NCBI RefSeq assembly: GCF_003985145.1 | Contig: NZ_ML133537.1 | Span: forward strand, 89,840-153,839 | DNA from: Rhizobium anhuiense | Lineage (GTDB): Bacteria > Pseudomonadota > Alphaproteobacteria > Rhizobiales > Rhizobiaceae | Length of the DNA stretch: 64,000 nt | Direction: 5' to 3' | Part shown: positions 1 to 10,543 of the stretch, piece after piece | How positions within the stretch are numbered: position 1 is the first letter of the stretch | Layout: the number at the start of each line of letters is the position of its first letter | Program-made: the position numbers and the translations under genes | The notes under the pieces: model-generated | The model's database searches: none | Told to the model about the DNA's origin: nothing | Seen by the model: the letters and a program-made list of their open reading frames with translations, nothing else

Positions 1-32
1 AGCTGAGCCCAGAACCGTTCGGGAGGAGAAAA

Positions 33-1019
33 ATGTCCCATTCTATGAAGCGTGAATCCGTCTTGATCAGTGCGCCGCGCCGTACGGCGTTGAAGGTCGG
101 ACTTGCCGGCGCCCTGGCGCTGGCGCTGTCCTGCGGCGTGTCGCCCGCCTTTGCCGCCGGCAAGCCGAAGGTCGGCCTGATCATGAAGTCCTTGTCCAAT
201 GAGTTCTTCAAGCAGATGAAGGCCGGCGCCGACAAATATGCGGCCGAGAACAAGGACAAGTTCGACTTCAAGGCCGTCGGCATGAAGGACGAGCGCGATT
301 TCGCCTCGCAGGTCGATGCCGTCGAAAACTTCGTCACGCAGAAATACGATATCATCGTCGTGGCGCCCGCCGATTCCAAGGCGATGGCGACCCCGCTGGC
401 AAAGGCTGTGAAGGCCGGCGTCAAGGTCATCAACATCGACGTGCCGCTCGATGCCGATGCCAAGAAGAAGGCGGGGATCGATCTCGCTTTCTTCGGCCCC
501 GACAATCAGGAAGGGGCAAAGCTTGCTGGCGATGCACTGGCCAAGGATCTGGGGCCGGGCGCCAAGGTCGTCATCCTCGAGGGCAATCCCGAGGCCGACA
601 ATGCCAAGGAGCGCAAGGAAGGCTTCATGGATTCCGTCAAGTCGGGCAAGCTTGAGCTTCTCGACAGCAAGACGGCCCATTGGGAGACCGAGGAAGCCAA
701 TACCGTCATGACGAATTTCCTGACGAAATATAAGGATATTCAGGGCGTGATGGCGGCCAATGACTCCATGGCCCTCGGCGTCGTCAAGGCGCTCGATGCG
801 GCCGGCCAGGCCGGCAAGATCAAGGTTGTCGGCTTCGACAACATCCCGCCGGTTCAGCCGCTGATCAAGGACGGCAAGATGCTTGCCACCGTCGAGCAGT
901 ATGGTGCGCAGATGGCGGTCATGGGCATCGACTATGGCATGCGGGAACTGGCCGGCGAAAAATTCACCGGCTGGGTCAAGACCGACGTCAAGCTGGTCAC
1001 GGCAGCCGATCTGAAATAG
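33..1019 (+). CDS. Sugar ABC transporter substrate-binding protein (ribose type)
   Basis: Periplasmic binding protein of the RbsB/Peripla_BP_4 family, expected to capture a pentose or related sugar and deliver it to the ATPase and permease encoded just downstream. The N-terminus has a twin-Arg/basic stretch, then a hydrophobic segment (about residues 22-40) ending in AFA-AG, which is a convincing signal peptide. The mature part starts with KPKVGLIMKSLSNEFF, typical of the family, and carries VVGFDN near the end. The length of 328 residues is normal. A GGGAGGAG Shine-Dalgarno lies just before the ATG. The exact sugar cannot be told from sequence. It is first in a three-gene transporter operon, and anything upstream is outside the window. 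Confidence 0.9.
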   Translation: MSHSMKRESVLISAPRRTALKVGLAGALALALSCGVSPAFAAGKPKVGLIMKSLSNEFFKQMKAGADKYAAENKDKFDFKAVGMKDERDFASQVDAVENFVTQKYDIIVVAPADSKAMATPLAKAVKAGVKVINIDVPLDADAKKKAGIDLAFFGPDNQEGAKLAGDALAKDLGPGAKVVILEGNPEADNAKERKEGFMDSVKSGKLELLDSKTAHWETEEANTVMTNFLTKYKDIQGVMAANDSMALGVVKALDAAGQAGKIKVVGFDNIPPVQPLIKDGKMLATVEQYGAQMAVMGIDYGMRELAGEKFTGWVKTDVKLVTAADLK

Positions 1020-1160
1020 TCGGATTGCCAGCCCCAAAAGCGAATGTGGCGCCGGCTGCGGCCGACGCCATTTCCACCAATCGATTGACGCGTTGATCGC
1101 TCCGGGTGAGGCTCGTTTCGGGCCTCTCCGATGCGCGTTGCGCCGAGTTTCGAAGAGACC

Positions 1161-2696
1161 ATGTATGAGGTCGACGTGTCAGACACAGCAGATGACGACA
1201 TTCTGAGGCTGGAGGGGATCGGCAAGCGCTTCCCCGGCGTCGTGGCGCTCAAGGATGTCTCCATGCGGATCGGCCGCGGCAAGGGGCACGTTCTCCTTGG
1301 CGAGAATGGCGCCGGAAAGTCGACCCTGATCAATCTGCTCGGCGGCGTCTTCAGGCCGGATGATGGCCATATCCTGTTTGACGGCAAGCCTTATCATCCG
1401 TCCTCGCCCCTGGAGGCGTTCAAGGCGGGCATCCGGGTCATTCACCAGGAGCTGCATCCGCTTTCCAACCTGACGGTTGCCGAAAACCTGCTCTTCGAGC
1501 ATCTGCCGCGCCGCTACGGCCTGGTGAACTACAAGGAAATGAATAAGAGGGCAGCCGAACTCCTGGAAGAGGTCGGCCTCGATGTGGCCCCAACGACGCT
1601 GGCGAGCCGCCTCAGCGTCGCCCAGCTTCAGCTGGTCGAGATCGCCAAGGCGCTTTGTTACGAAAGCAAGCTTCTCGTTCTCGATGAACCGACGGCAACC
1701 CTGACCTCCAAGGAGGTCGATCGCCTCTTTGAAATTCTGAAACGCCTGAAGCAGCGTGGCGTCACCACGCTCTATATCTCGCACCGGCTAGAGGAGATCT
1801 TCGAAGTCGGTGACGATGTGACGGTGCTGCGCGACGGCCAGCACGTGATCACCCGTCCACTGGCAGGGCTAGCTATTCCCGACATCGTCGAGCTCATGGT
1901 CGGGCGGAAGCTTTCGGATCACGGCATTTTCCGCGGCGACAGCGTGGTCTCAGGCGAGGCGCTCGGCGTCTCCGGCCTGAAGGTGACGCGCCATAGCCCG
2001 GAACTGTCATTTTCCGTGGCAAAGGGCGAGATTGTCGGTATTGCCGGTCTCGTCGGCAGCGGCCGGACGGAGGCGGTTCGCGCCATATTCGGCGCCGACG
2101 CCAAGGCGGCCGGCGAAATTCGCCTGAATGGCGAGCCGGTCGAGATCCATTCGCCGCAGGATGCTGTTGCGGCCGGGCTCTGCCTGGCGACCGAAGATCG
2201 CAAGATGCAGGGCTTGATGCTCGATATGAGCTGCGCCGAAAATACCACCATCACCGATCTCGCCAAGATCTCCCGCAACGGCTTGATCAAGCGAAGGGCC
2301 GAGGAGGATCACGCGCAGCGCCTCGTGCGTGAGCTGCGGATCAAGACCCCGTCCATCCGTCAGGCCGTCAGGACCTTTTCCGGCGGCAATCAGCAAAAGG
2401 TCGTCATTGCCAAATGGCTGTTCCGCGGTCCCAAGGTGCTGATTTTCGATGAGCCGACCCGCGGGATCGATGTCGGCGCCAAGGCCGAGATTTATGAGCT
2501 CCTGTGGAAGTTTGCGGCCGAGCGGAAGGGTGTGCTGGTCGTGTCTTCCGATCTGCCGGAACTGATCGGCATCTGCCATCGCATCATCGTCTTTTCCGAC
2601 GGCAAGATCGCAGGGGAAATAGCCCGGGACCAATTCGACGAGAGCAGGATCCTTTCGCTCGCCTACAAGGAGTATAGCCGTGTCCGCCAACATTGA
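1161..2696 (+). CDS. Sugar ABC transporter ATP-binding protein (RbsA/MglA type)
   Basis: Cytoplasmic double ATPase that powers sugar import. Two nucleotide-binding domains are visible: the first has Walker A GENGAGKST and Walker B LLVLDEPTA; the second has the degenerate Walker A GLVGSGRTE that is normal for this family, plus signature FSGGNQQK and Walker B VLIFDEPTRGID. The reading frame is open from an ATG at 1131, but that codon has no ribosome site. The ATG at 1161 follows GAAGAG, and a GTG at 1176 also has a GAGG in front; 1161 was chosen. The stop overlaps the permease start by 17 bases, indicating translational coupling. Confidence 0.9.
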   Translation: MYEVDVSDTADDDILRLEGIGKRFPGVVALKDVSMRIGRGKGHVLLGENGAGKSTLINLLGGVFRPDDGHILFDGKPYHPSSPLEAFKAGIRVIHQELHPLSNLTVAENLLFEHLPRRYGLVNYKEMNKRAAELLEEVGLDVAPTTLASRLSVAQLQLVEIAKALCYESKLLVLDEPTATLTSKEVDRLFEILKRLKQRGVTTLYISHRLEEIFEVGDDVTVLRDGQHVITRPLAGLAIPDIVELMVGRKLSDHGIFRGDSVVSGEALGVSGLKVTRHSPELSFSVAKGEIVGIAGLVGSGRTEAVRAIFGADAKAAGEIRLNGEPVEIHSPQDAVAAGLCLATEDRKMQGLMLDMSCAENTTITDLAKISRNGLIKRRAEEDHAQRLVRELRIKTPSIRQAVRTFSGGNQQKVVIAKWLFRGPKVLIFDEPTRGIDVGAKAEIYELLWKFAAERKGVLVVSSDLPELIGICHRIIVFSDGKIAGEIARDQFDESRILSLAYKEYSRVRQH

Positions 2697-3714
2697 AGAA
2701 CAGACCGAGGCGAAAACTGGGGCGAAAGAGGTGAGCGTCTGGGACAAGCTGATCCGGATCTCGATGAAGGAAGCGGGCGTCGCCATCGCCCTCATCCTGA
2801 TCCTGGCGTTTTTCTCGGCGACGGCGCCCTATTTCGCGACGCCGGAGAATTTTCTGAAGATCTTCGTGCAGATCGCCATCAACACCGTGCTGGCCGCGGG
2901 CATGACCTTCGTCATCCTCGTCGGCGGCATCGATCTCTCCGTCGGCTCGCTGCTTGCCCTTTGCACGGTCATCGGTGCGACGATCATGATCAATCCGGCG
3001 TTTTCGCCATGGCAGGCGATCGTTCTCGCCTGTCTGGCGTCGATGGGCACCGGCGCCATCCTTGGCGCGGTCAATGGCTGGATCTGCGAGAAGTGGAAGC
3101 TTCCGTCCTTCATTGTCACCCTCGGCATGCTGAACGTCGCCAGCGGCCTGGCCCGCGTGGTCAGCGACAACTCCACGATAACAGGCCTGCCGCAGCCTTT
3201 CGTCGATTTCGGCAACCTGATCTTCTGGGGCATCTTTCCGTCGATCTTCCTGATTGCGATCGTCGTCGTCCTGATCGGCTGGTTCGTGCTGCGCTACACC
3301 GTCTTCGGGCGCTTCGTCTTTGCCATCGGCACCAATGAAGAGGCTGTGCGGCTGTCGGGGCATCAGCCGAAAAGATACAAGATCGCGGTCTTCACAATCT
3401 CCGGGCTGACCGCCGGCATTGCCGCCATGGTCTATCTGCTCCGCCTCAATGTCGGCAGCCCGGTTGCCGGCATCGGCTATGAGTTGAATGCCATCGCCGC
3501 CGTCATCATCGGCGGCACCAGCCTCTCCGGCGGCAAAGGCTCGATCATCGGCACGCTGGTCGGCGCCTGCATTCTGCAGGTGCTGTCGACGGGATTGCAG
3601 CTGCTCGGCGCCGACGACAATATCAAGCCGATCGTCATCGGCGCCGTCATCGTGCTCGCCGTTATTCTCGACAGCTATCGCGGCCGGCTGATGCGGATCC
3701 TTGAGACGCGATGA
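2680..3714 (+). CDS. Sugar ABC transporter permease (RbsC type)
   Basis: Inner-membrane permease of the BPD_transp_2 (RbsC/AraH/XylH) family, 344 residues with about eight to ten hydrophobic segments. It contains the family hallmark GGIDLSVGS (about residues 80-90) and the GGTSLSGGKGSIIGTLVG segment near the C-terminus. Translation starts at a GTG at 2680 inside the end of the ATPase gene, with AAGGAG seven bases upstream. Together with the two preceding genes it forms a complete carbohydrate uptake-2 (CUT2) importer. No regulator or catabolic gene for the sugar is adjacent, so the substrate stays undefined. Confidence 0.9.
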   Translation: MSANIEEQTEAKTGAKEVSVWDKLIRISMKEAGVAIALILILAFFSATAPYFATPENFLKIFVQIAINTVLAAGMTFVILVGGIDLSVGSLLALCTVIGATIMINPAFSPWQAIVLACLASMGTGAILGAVNGWICEKWKLPSFIVTLGMLNVASGLARVVSDNSTITGLPQPFVDFGNLIFWGIFPSIFLIAIVVVLIGWFVLRYTVFGRFVFAIGTNEEAVRLSGHQPKRYKIAVFTISGLTAGIAAMVYLLRLNVGSPVAGIGYELNAIAAVIIGGTSLSGGKGSIIGTLVGACILQVLSTGLQLLGADDNIKPIVIGAVIVLAVILDSYRGRLMRILETR

Positions 3715-3800
3715 TCAGGGTGCCCCGGAAGGCCTTGATTGGCCGTTGCGTTTGAAATCTGGCCGACCTACATCTGTCCGGCAGTCAGGAAGGGACGGAA

Positions 3801-4748
3801 ATGGCCAAGATCACCAATGTAGCGGTCCAGATGGATCATGTCGCCGGCATCAATATCGCAGGTGATTCCACCTTCGCCATGAGCCTGGAAGCCCAGGCGC
3901 GCGGCTACCGGCTCTTCCATTATACGCCCGACCGCCTGAGCTTCCGCGACGGCAAGCTCTTTGCCAGCGTCGAGCCGATGCTGCTGCGCGACGTCAAGGG
4001 CGATCACGTCGAGCTTGGTGCGCCGGAGCGCGTCGATCTCGCCACCATGGATGTCGTCCTGCTGCGCCAGGACCCGCCCTTCGACATGGCCTATATCACC
4101 TCGACGCATCTGCTCGAGCGCATTCACCCGAAGACGCTGGTCGTCAACGATCCGGCCTGGGTGCGCAATTCGCCGGAGAAGATCTTCGTCACCGAATTTT
4201 CCGACATGATGCCGAAGACGCTGATCACCAAGGACCCGGCCGAGATCCGCCGTTTCCGCGACGAGATGGGCGATATCATCCTGAAGCCGCTCTACGGCAA
4301 TGGCGGCGCCGGCGTCTTTCATTCAACCCGCGACGACCGCAACCTCTCCTCGCTGCTGGAGATGTTCGGCCAGCTGTTCCGCGAACCCTTCATCGCCCAG
4401 CAATATCTGCCCGATGTGCGCAAGGGCGACAAACGCATCATCCTGGTCGACGGTGAATTTGCCGGCGCCATCAACCGCGTCCCGGCCGAGCACGACAGCC
4501 GCTCCAATATGCATGTCGGCGGCCGCGCCGAGGCGACCGAACTGACGTCGCGCGAGCAGGAAATCTGCGCCCGCATCGGCCCGGCGCTGAGAGAACGCGG
4601 CTTCCTGCTCGTCGGCATCGACGTGATCGGCGATTACATGACCGAGATCAACGTCACCTCGCCCACGGGCATCCGCGAGGTCAAGAAGTTCGGCGGCGCC
4701 GATATATCAAGCCTGCTCTGGGATGCGATCGAACGCAAACGCGGCTGA
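3801..4748 (+). CDS. gshB: Glutathione synthase
   Basis: ATP-grasp ligase joining gamma-glutamylcysteine to glycine, the second step of glutathione synthesis, in the cytoplasm. The 315-residue length and conserved segments match GshB: MDVVLLRQDPPFDMAYI, VVNDPAWVRNSPEK, LKPLYGNGGAGVF (ATP-grasp loop), IAQQYLP, GDKRIILVDGE, and TEINVTSPTGIRE, which supplies metal ligands. It is a lone gene between the sugar transporter and comM. The stretch after it (about 4770-4805) contains a GC-rich hairpin without a U-run, which may act as a weak terminator. Confidence 0.97.
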   Translation: MAKITNVAVQMDHVAGINIAGDSTFAMSLEAQARGYRLFHYTPDRLSFRDGKLFASVEPMLLRDVKGDHVELGAPERVDLATMDVVLLRQDPPFDMAYITSTHLLERIHPKTLVVNDPAWVRNSPEKIFVTEFSDMMPKTLITKDPAEIRRFRDEMGDIILKPLYGNGGAGVFHSTRDDRNLSSLLEMFGQLFREPFIAQQYLPDVRKGDKRIILVDGEFAGAINRVPAEHDSRSNMHVGGRAEATELTSREQEICARIGPALRERGFLLVGIDVIGDYMTEINVTSPTGIREVKKFGGADISSLLWDAIERKRG

Positions 4749-4920
4749 CCGGCAAATCATGCCCGTTTTGATCCCGCGGCCGGGTACAACCCGGTCGCCG
4801 CGGATATCCAGATACGTTCCTTGATTGTTCTTGTTTTATTCCCGATTCCATGCCAGATTGCAACCGCTGGCTTTCAAGGGCCGGGGGCGGTATAAGAGTT
4901 TGCGGCAAGGGGATGGGTTT

Positions 4921-6453
4921 ATGGTCGCGCGTGTCAGCACGGTGGCATTCCAGGGCATCGAAGGCGTGCCGGTCGAGGTTCAGGTCATGGTCGCGCCCGG
5001 CAAGGTCGGCATGCAGATCGTCGGCCTGCCCGACAAGGCGGTTGCCGAAAGCCGCGAGCGGGTGCAGGCCGCCCTCCATGCCTCCGGCCTGGCGCTGCCG
5101 GCCAAGCGGGTAACCGTCAATCTGGCGCCCGCCGATTTGCCGAAGGAAGGCTCGCATTTCGATCTGCCGATCGCCCTTGCGCTGATGGCCGCCCTCGGCG
5201 CTATTCCCGCCGATGCGCTGTCGGATTTTGTCGTTGTCGGCGAGCTCAACCTCGATGGCACGATCGCCGCCATCGCAGGTGCGCTGCCGGCCGCGATCGG
5301 CGCCAATGCGCTCGGCAAGGGGCTGATCTGCCCGGCCGAAAGCGGCGCCGAAGCTGCCTGGGCGGGCGCCGATGTCGATATCCTCGCGCCCCGGAGCCTG
5401 ATCGCTCTTGCCAATCATTTCCGCGGCACGCAGGTCCTCTCCAGGCCGGAGGCATCGATCCGCGCCAATGCCGCCAACCTGCCGGACCTTGCCGAGATCA
5501 AGGGCCAGGAAAGCGCCAAGCGGGCGCTGGAGGTCGCAGCCGCCGGCGGCCATAATCTCCTGATGGTCGGGCCTCCAGGCTCCGGCAAGTCGATGCTGGC
5601 GGCCAGGCTGCCGTCGATCCTGCCGCCGCTTTCGGCCGCCGAACTGCTGGAGGTGTCGATGGTCCACTCGATCGCCGGCCAGCTCTCCGGCGGCAAGCTT
5701 TCCGACCGCCGGCCCTTCCGCACCCCGCATCATTCCGCCACCATGGCCGCCCTCGTCGGCGGCGGCCTGCGCGCCCGTCCGGGCGAAGCCTCGCTTGCCC
5801 ATCACGGCGTGCTGTTTCTCGACGAATTGCCAGAGTTCACGCCGCAGGCGCTCGATGCGCTGCGCCAGCCGCTCGAAGGCGGCGAGTGCGTCATCGCGCG
5901 TGCCAATCACCGCGTTTCCTATCCGGCGAAATTCCAGCTGATCGCGGCAATGAACCCCTGCCGCTGCGGCATGGCCGGCGAGCCCGGTCATAGCTGCGCC
6001 CGCGGCCCGCGCTGCATGAGCGACTACCAGGCCCGCATCTCCGGCCCGCTGATGGACCGCATCGATATCCGCATCGACGTGCCGGCCGTCTCCGCCGCCG
6101 ATCTCATCCGGCCGATGGCGGCCGAAAGCAGCGCCGACGTCGCCCGCCGCGTCGCCCGCGCCCGCGAGATCCAGCAGGAGCGCTTCGAAAGCGCCGGCGC
6201 AAAAGGCATCGGTACCAATGCCCGCTGCTCCACCGCCATGATCGAGAAACTGGCCGAGCCCGATGCTGGCGGCCTGCAGCTGCTGCGCGACGCCGCCGAA
6301 AAGATGAAATTCTCCGCCCGCGGCTACCACCGCGTCCTCAAGGTCGCCCGCACCCTGGCCGATCTCGACGGCAAACCGACGGTCGGCCGCATCCATCTCG
6401 CCGAAGCGATCTCCTACAGGATCGCCGGGGAGAGGCTGACGGCGGCGGCGTAG
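4921..6453 (+). CDS. comM: YifB/ComM family Mg-chelatase-like AAA ATPase
   Basis: ATPase of the YifB/ComM family. In naturally transformable bacteria ComM is a helicase promoting branch migration during integration of incoming DNA; its role in rhizobia is unclear. The family N-terminus MVARVSTVAFQGIEG begins at the ATG at 4921, preceded by AAGGGG at good spacing, although the frame stays open upstream to 4825. An N-terminal Lon-protease-like fold domain is followed by Walker A GPPGSGKSM (about residue 217), Walker B LFLDELPEF and the Mg_chelatase C-terminal domain with AMNPCRCG. The length of 510 residues is typical. Confidence 0.95.
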   Translation: MVARVSTVAFQGIEGVPVEVQVMVAPGKVGMQIVGLPDKAVAESRERVQAALHASGLALPAKRVTVNLAPADLPKEGSHFDLPIALALMAALGAIPADALSDFVVVGELNLDGTIAAIAGALPAAIGANALGKGLICPAESGAEAAWAGADVDILAPRSLIALANHFRGTQVLSRPEASIRANAANLPDLAEIKGQESAKRALEVAAAGGHNLLMVGPPGSGKSMLAARLPSILPPLSAAELLEVSMVHSIAGQLSGGKLSDRRPFRTPHHSATMAALVGGGLRARPGEASLAHHGVLFLDELPEFTPQALDALRQPLEGGECVIARANHRVSYPAKFQLIAAMNPCRCGMAGEPGHSCARGPRCMSDYQARISGPLMDRIDIRIDVPAVSAADLIRPMAAESSADVARRVARAREIQQERFESAGAKGIGTNARCSTAMIEKLAEPDAGGLQLLRDAAEKMKFSARGYHRVLKVARTLADLDGKPTVGRIHLAEAISYRIAGERLTAAA

Positions 6454-6563
6454 GAAAAGGGGCGCCGAAGCACTCAAATACTCTGTAAAATGAATTTCAA
6501 TTCGTCATGCGCAGGATAGTAACACACGCTGTGCAACGGCCCGCTTTCGGAATGACAGAGCGA

Positions 6564-7629
6564 TCAACTGCGTAACTGGCTCATCATCCTTTGAGAGAGC
6601 TTGGCGTCTTCAAGCAAGGGCGTAAGGTCGCTGACCTGATCCAAAGAGCCGACAATCGGCAACTGTCTGATCGACGCGTCCGCTATCGCTGAACACGTGG
6701 TCTCTACCGCATCGTCAGCGTTGATGGTCGTAAATGGCCGGTCATGGTATGGACCCACGATTGGCTCGAAGGAGGCGATGCCGATCGCATTTTGCCTGTG
6801 CGCCAATTCCAGGTAAGCCCAAGCGAGCGCGTCCTCTCGCTGTCCATGCATTCGAATGTAAGGCCCGCTTCAGGTGGGGTGAGAGCGCCTCTGCGATCGG
6901 GAGCCTGGCAAAGCCGCTGCCGAGCCATTTCGAATAGGGGGCGTACCGGCGCTCGAGCAGGAACCCCATTCTCATCACGTCCCGCACCAGCCGCGCGGCG
7001 ATGACCCGCGAACCCAGGTCGTCTCCGACTTGCCCCGCGCGACCGACAAATGCCTGCTCTTCAGAGATGCGCCGCCACTGACACGCAATCTTGTAGAGCC
7101 ACACGTCTTCTGGGAAATATCCCAGGCGATCACGGGCCTGGCTCAAGCGGCTGTCGTCATCATGAAAGACGGCGCCTGATGTGAAGGCGAGAAGCTTTTG
7201 CTCTGCGAAGCCCAGCCATTGAAGAGCGTTGAGGTTTTCCACCGACCGAACGGCGAAGTGGCCTTCCAGTAGCGCTTCGAGCGTATGAAATTCCAGTCCG
7301 TGTCCAAGCGCTCCGGCTGCCTCGACGCTATTTGACGCCGGATGTGGTCGGCTGCGCCAGCCGATAGGTTCTCCAAGATAGTCAGCCGGCGCAAATTTGG
7401 AAAATTCATCGACCAATCGCCGTGCACAATTGCCGAAATCATCTCGGCTCAGGAGGATGTGGACGCGTGGCCCCCAATTGTGGTCCTTGGAAACCTCGTC
7501 GTCAAAACCGATGAGCTCCGAACCATAGCCGATCAGTGCGGCGGAATAGCGGAGCTCTGGCGCAGCCTCGCTCAACCAGGGCCGAACGATATCAGTATAG
7601 AAACCGCGTGATAATTCGATCCCTTGCAT
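6564..7629 (-). pseudogene. DUF4037 protein, frameshifted
   Basis: The N-terminal reading frame runs from an ATG at 7629 (GGCGAG upstream) with the family start MQGIELSRGFYTDIVRPWL, then GYGSELIGFDDEVSKDHNWGPRV, the nucleotidyltransferase-like motif of DUF4037 proteins. The family C-terminus (HRQNAIG, FHDRPF-like YHDRPFTTI and LPIVGSLDQVSDLTPLL) continues in a different frame from about 6848 to the stop at 6564. The frame changes at about 6835-6850, where the first frame runs on into unrelated residues. A one- or two-base indel explains this, so the gene is either broken or carries a sequencing error. The substrate is unknown. An upstream in-frame ATG at 7656 lacks a ribosome site. Confidence 0.75.
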
Positions 7630-7748
7630 GACTTCTCGCCGTGGTCTTGATGCCATTACGATTGGAACGCAGCCGCCTCAGAGGGCCAACCGAAAATGAT
7701 CGGTGTGGTCATCTTCGACACCTCGGTCAAGGAGATTGCCGAGGCCAG

Positions 7749-7882
7749 CCCCTCATCCGGTTGCCGCCACCTTCTCCCCGCTCGCGGGGCGAAGGGGGAT
7801 AGCCGTAACCTCTCCGTTCCTCTCCCGCCTCTCAGGGCACGTCCCCTCGCCCCGTTTACGGGGAGAGGGTTAGGGTGAGGGG
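7749..7882. repeat. RIME-like intergenic repeat with inverted ends
   Basis: The 388-base gap between the DUF4037 gene and cysK holds a GC-rich element bounded by CCCCTCA and TGAGGGG. Inside are further complementary blocks (CTTCTCCCCG near the left end and CGGGGAGAGGG near the right) and short hairpins. This arrangement resembles the Rhizobium-specific intergenic mosaic elements (RIME1) scattered through rhizobial genomes. It has no coding capacity. Nothing else is seen in the gap. Confidence 0.6.
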
Positions 7883-8017
7883 CAGTCATTCGGCGCAAAC
7901 CGGACTGCCGTAGCCTGATGCGAGGATCCGCTGGATATCAACCGGCTGCAGAACAAGCCCGAGCATGACCGAAGCGCCGCGCCACGTAAGAAGATGAATG
8001 CCCGGCCAAGCTCTGCC

Positions 8018-8980
<963 letters not shown>

Positions 8981-9124
8981 GGGTGCTCTCCCTTTGAAAT
9001 CCTGCCCCTGGAATCGAGGGGAGAATAGGGTCAAAGGCCGGTCTAGGCCAGAGCGCGTTCGGCCCGGAGATGCGGTCCGCGGAGAAAAAAACCTTTGAAA
9101 ACCGTTTCTTGTCGAATGTTTATT

Positions 9125-9742
9125 TCAGGCAGCCCGCGTGGCGATGAAGGCCGCCGTGCCCGCCAGGATACCGGCCGCAACCCGGTTCAGCGCCTGCAAG
9201 GCCCGCGGCTCTCTCAGCATCGTCCGGGCTCGCGAGGCAAGCAGCATATAGGGCACCAGCACGACGATCAGCACCACGAAGGTAACAGTGAGCAGGAGCG
9301 CATAGTCTGACAAGCCGATATGGCCGATATCGATCAGCGTCGGCACCAGGGCGACATAGAACAGCATCGTCTTCGGATTGCCGAGCGTCACCAGCAGGCC
9401 GGAGAGGAAGGACAGGCCGATATTGCTCGATTTGCGCGCCGCGATATCCTGCGGCAGCAATCCCGCCGTCCAGAGCTTCCAGGCGATGTAGCCGAGATAG
9501 AGGGCGCCGGCGATCTTGATGGCGATGAACACCTCGGTGAAGCTCTGCGCCACGAAGGCGAGGCCGAGAATGACCGCGGTGAGATAGGTCATGTCGCCGA
9601 GCACCAGGCCGAGGCCCATGAAGAAGGTCTCGCGGAAATTCGAGCCGAGCGCCCGTGCGACGATCGCGGTGATCCCAGGTCCGGGAATGGCCGCGGCGAT
9701 GAACAGCGCTCCGGCATAGGTGATCAGGACGGTGAGGCTCAT
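9125..9742 (-). CDS. LysE/RhtB family amino acid exporter
   Basis: Integral membrane protein of 205 residues with about six hydrophobic segments and the LysE-family pattern AAAIPGPGITAIVARALG near the N-terminus and GNPKTMLFY in the middle. Such proteins export amino acids or their analogues. The downstream cysK on the same strand may suggest thiol or amino acid export, but the 140-base spacing gives no proof of an operon. The substrate is unknown. The 234 bases upstream, up to dps, contain no supportable gene. Confidence 0.85.
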   Translation of the reverse strand: MSLTVLITYAGALFIAAAIPGPGITAIVARALGSNFRETFFMGLGLVLGDMTYLTAVILGLAFVAQSFTEVFIAIKIAGALYLGYIAWKLWTAGLLPQDIAARKSSNIGLSFLSGLLVTLGNPKTMLFYVALVPTLIDIGHIGLSDYALLLTVTFVVLIVVLVPYMLLASRARTMLREPRALQALNRVAAGILAGTAAFIATRAA

Positions 9743-9976
9743 CTTCTTAACCCACAGGGCTTCTGCCGCCCTCTATAGGCAAGCCTTGCTGCCGCATCAA
9801 TGCTTTGGCGCTGATCTGTCCATAACCATAAAGAATAGGTCTGCTGAACCATGATCTACTTGGAAAGCGACCCCGCCTTGCTATCTCTCCCTCTGCAAAT
9901 GCGCGATCAGCGTCCTCCGCGCCTCCCGAAAGGGAGCGCAACGCCGCGGAGATTTTCATCACCAAGGAGAAAATAA

Positions 9977-10496
9977 ATGTCCCCCAGCTCAGCCGAAACC
10001 CGCAGGCTTTCGCCGCTCAAGACGCCGTCCAGCCTGTCGACCAACGCCATTTACCGATATCTCGGCGGCGCTGACCGCCCTGCTTGCCGATGTCTTCACG
10101 CTTTATCTGAAGACCAAGAATTTCCACTGGCACATGTCCGGCCCGCATTTTCGCGACTATCATCTGCTGCTCGACGAACAGGCCGAGCAGATCTTCGCCA
10201 TGACCGACGACATTGCCGAACGTGCCCGCAAGATCGGCGGCACGACGCTGCGCTCCATTGGCCAGATCGCCCGCCAGCAGCGCCTTTCGGACAATGACGC
10301 CGATTTCGTTACGCCCGAAGACATGTTGTCGGAATTGCGCGAGGACAATGCGCAGCTCGTTTCGCTGCTGCGCGAGGTGCATGGCCTTTGCGACGAGCAT
10401 AATGACGTCGCGACCGCCAGCCTGATCGAGAACTGGATCGACGAGGGCGAGCGCCGCACCTGGTTCCTGTTCGAAACGACCCGCCCGCAGAGGTAA
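9977..10496 (+). pseudogene. dps: Dps family DNA-binding ferritin, frameshifted
   Basis: Dps proteins store iron and protect DNA during starvation and oxidative stress. The first frame starts at 9977 (AAGGAG upstream) and reads to LKTPSSLSTNAI. The expected continuation, ending FTLYLKTKNFHWHMSGPHFRD, is in the next frame, followed by the ferroxidase segment LLLDEQAEQIFAMTDDIAER and the normal C-terminus to 10496. One extra T at about 10051-10052 (in a TTT run) accounts for the shift; removing it restores a roughly 172-residue Dps. Either the gene is inactivated in this strain or the T is a sequencing error. Internal initiation at 10134 would give a truncated protein lacking helix A. Confidence 0.85.
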
Positions 10497-10543
10497 TAGC
10501 GGCAACGGGACGTCTCAGCCGTCCCCGTCGGGGCGCCCGGCTC

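Noticed and set aside
4681..6477. 598-codon open frame on the minus strand opposite comM
   Set aside because: It is antisense to the clearly conserved comM, has no family motifs and has the composition expected of a shadow frame in GC-rich DNA.
9747..9965. 72-codon minus-strand frame between the LysE-type gene and dps
   Set aside because: No ribosome site and no recognisable residues; the region is better read as promoter DNA for the two flanking genes.
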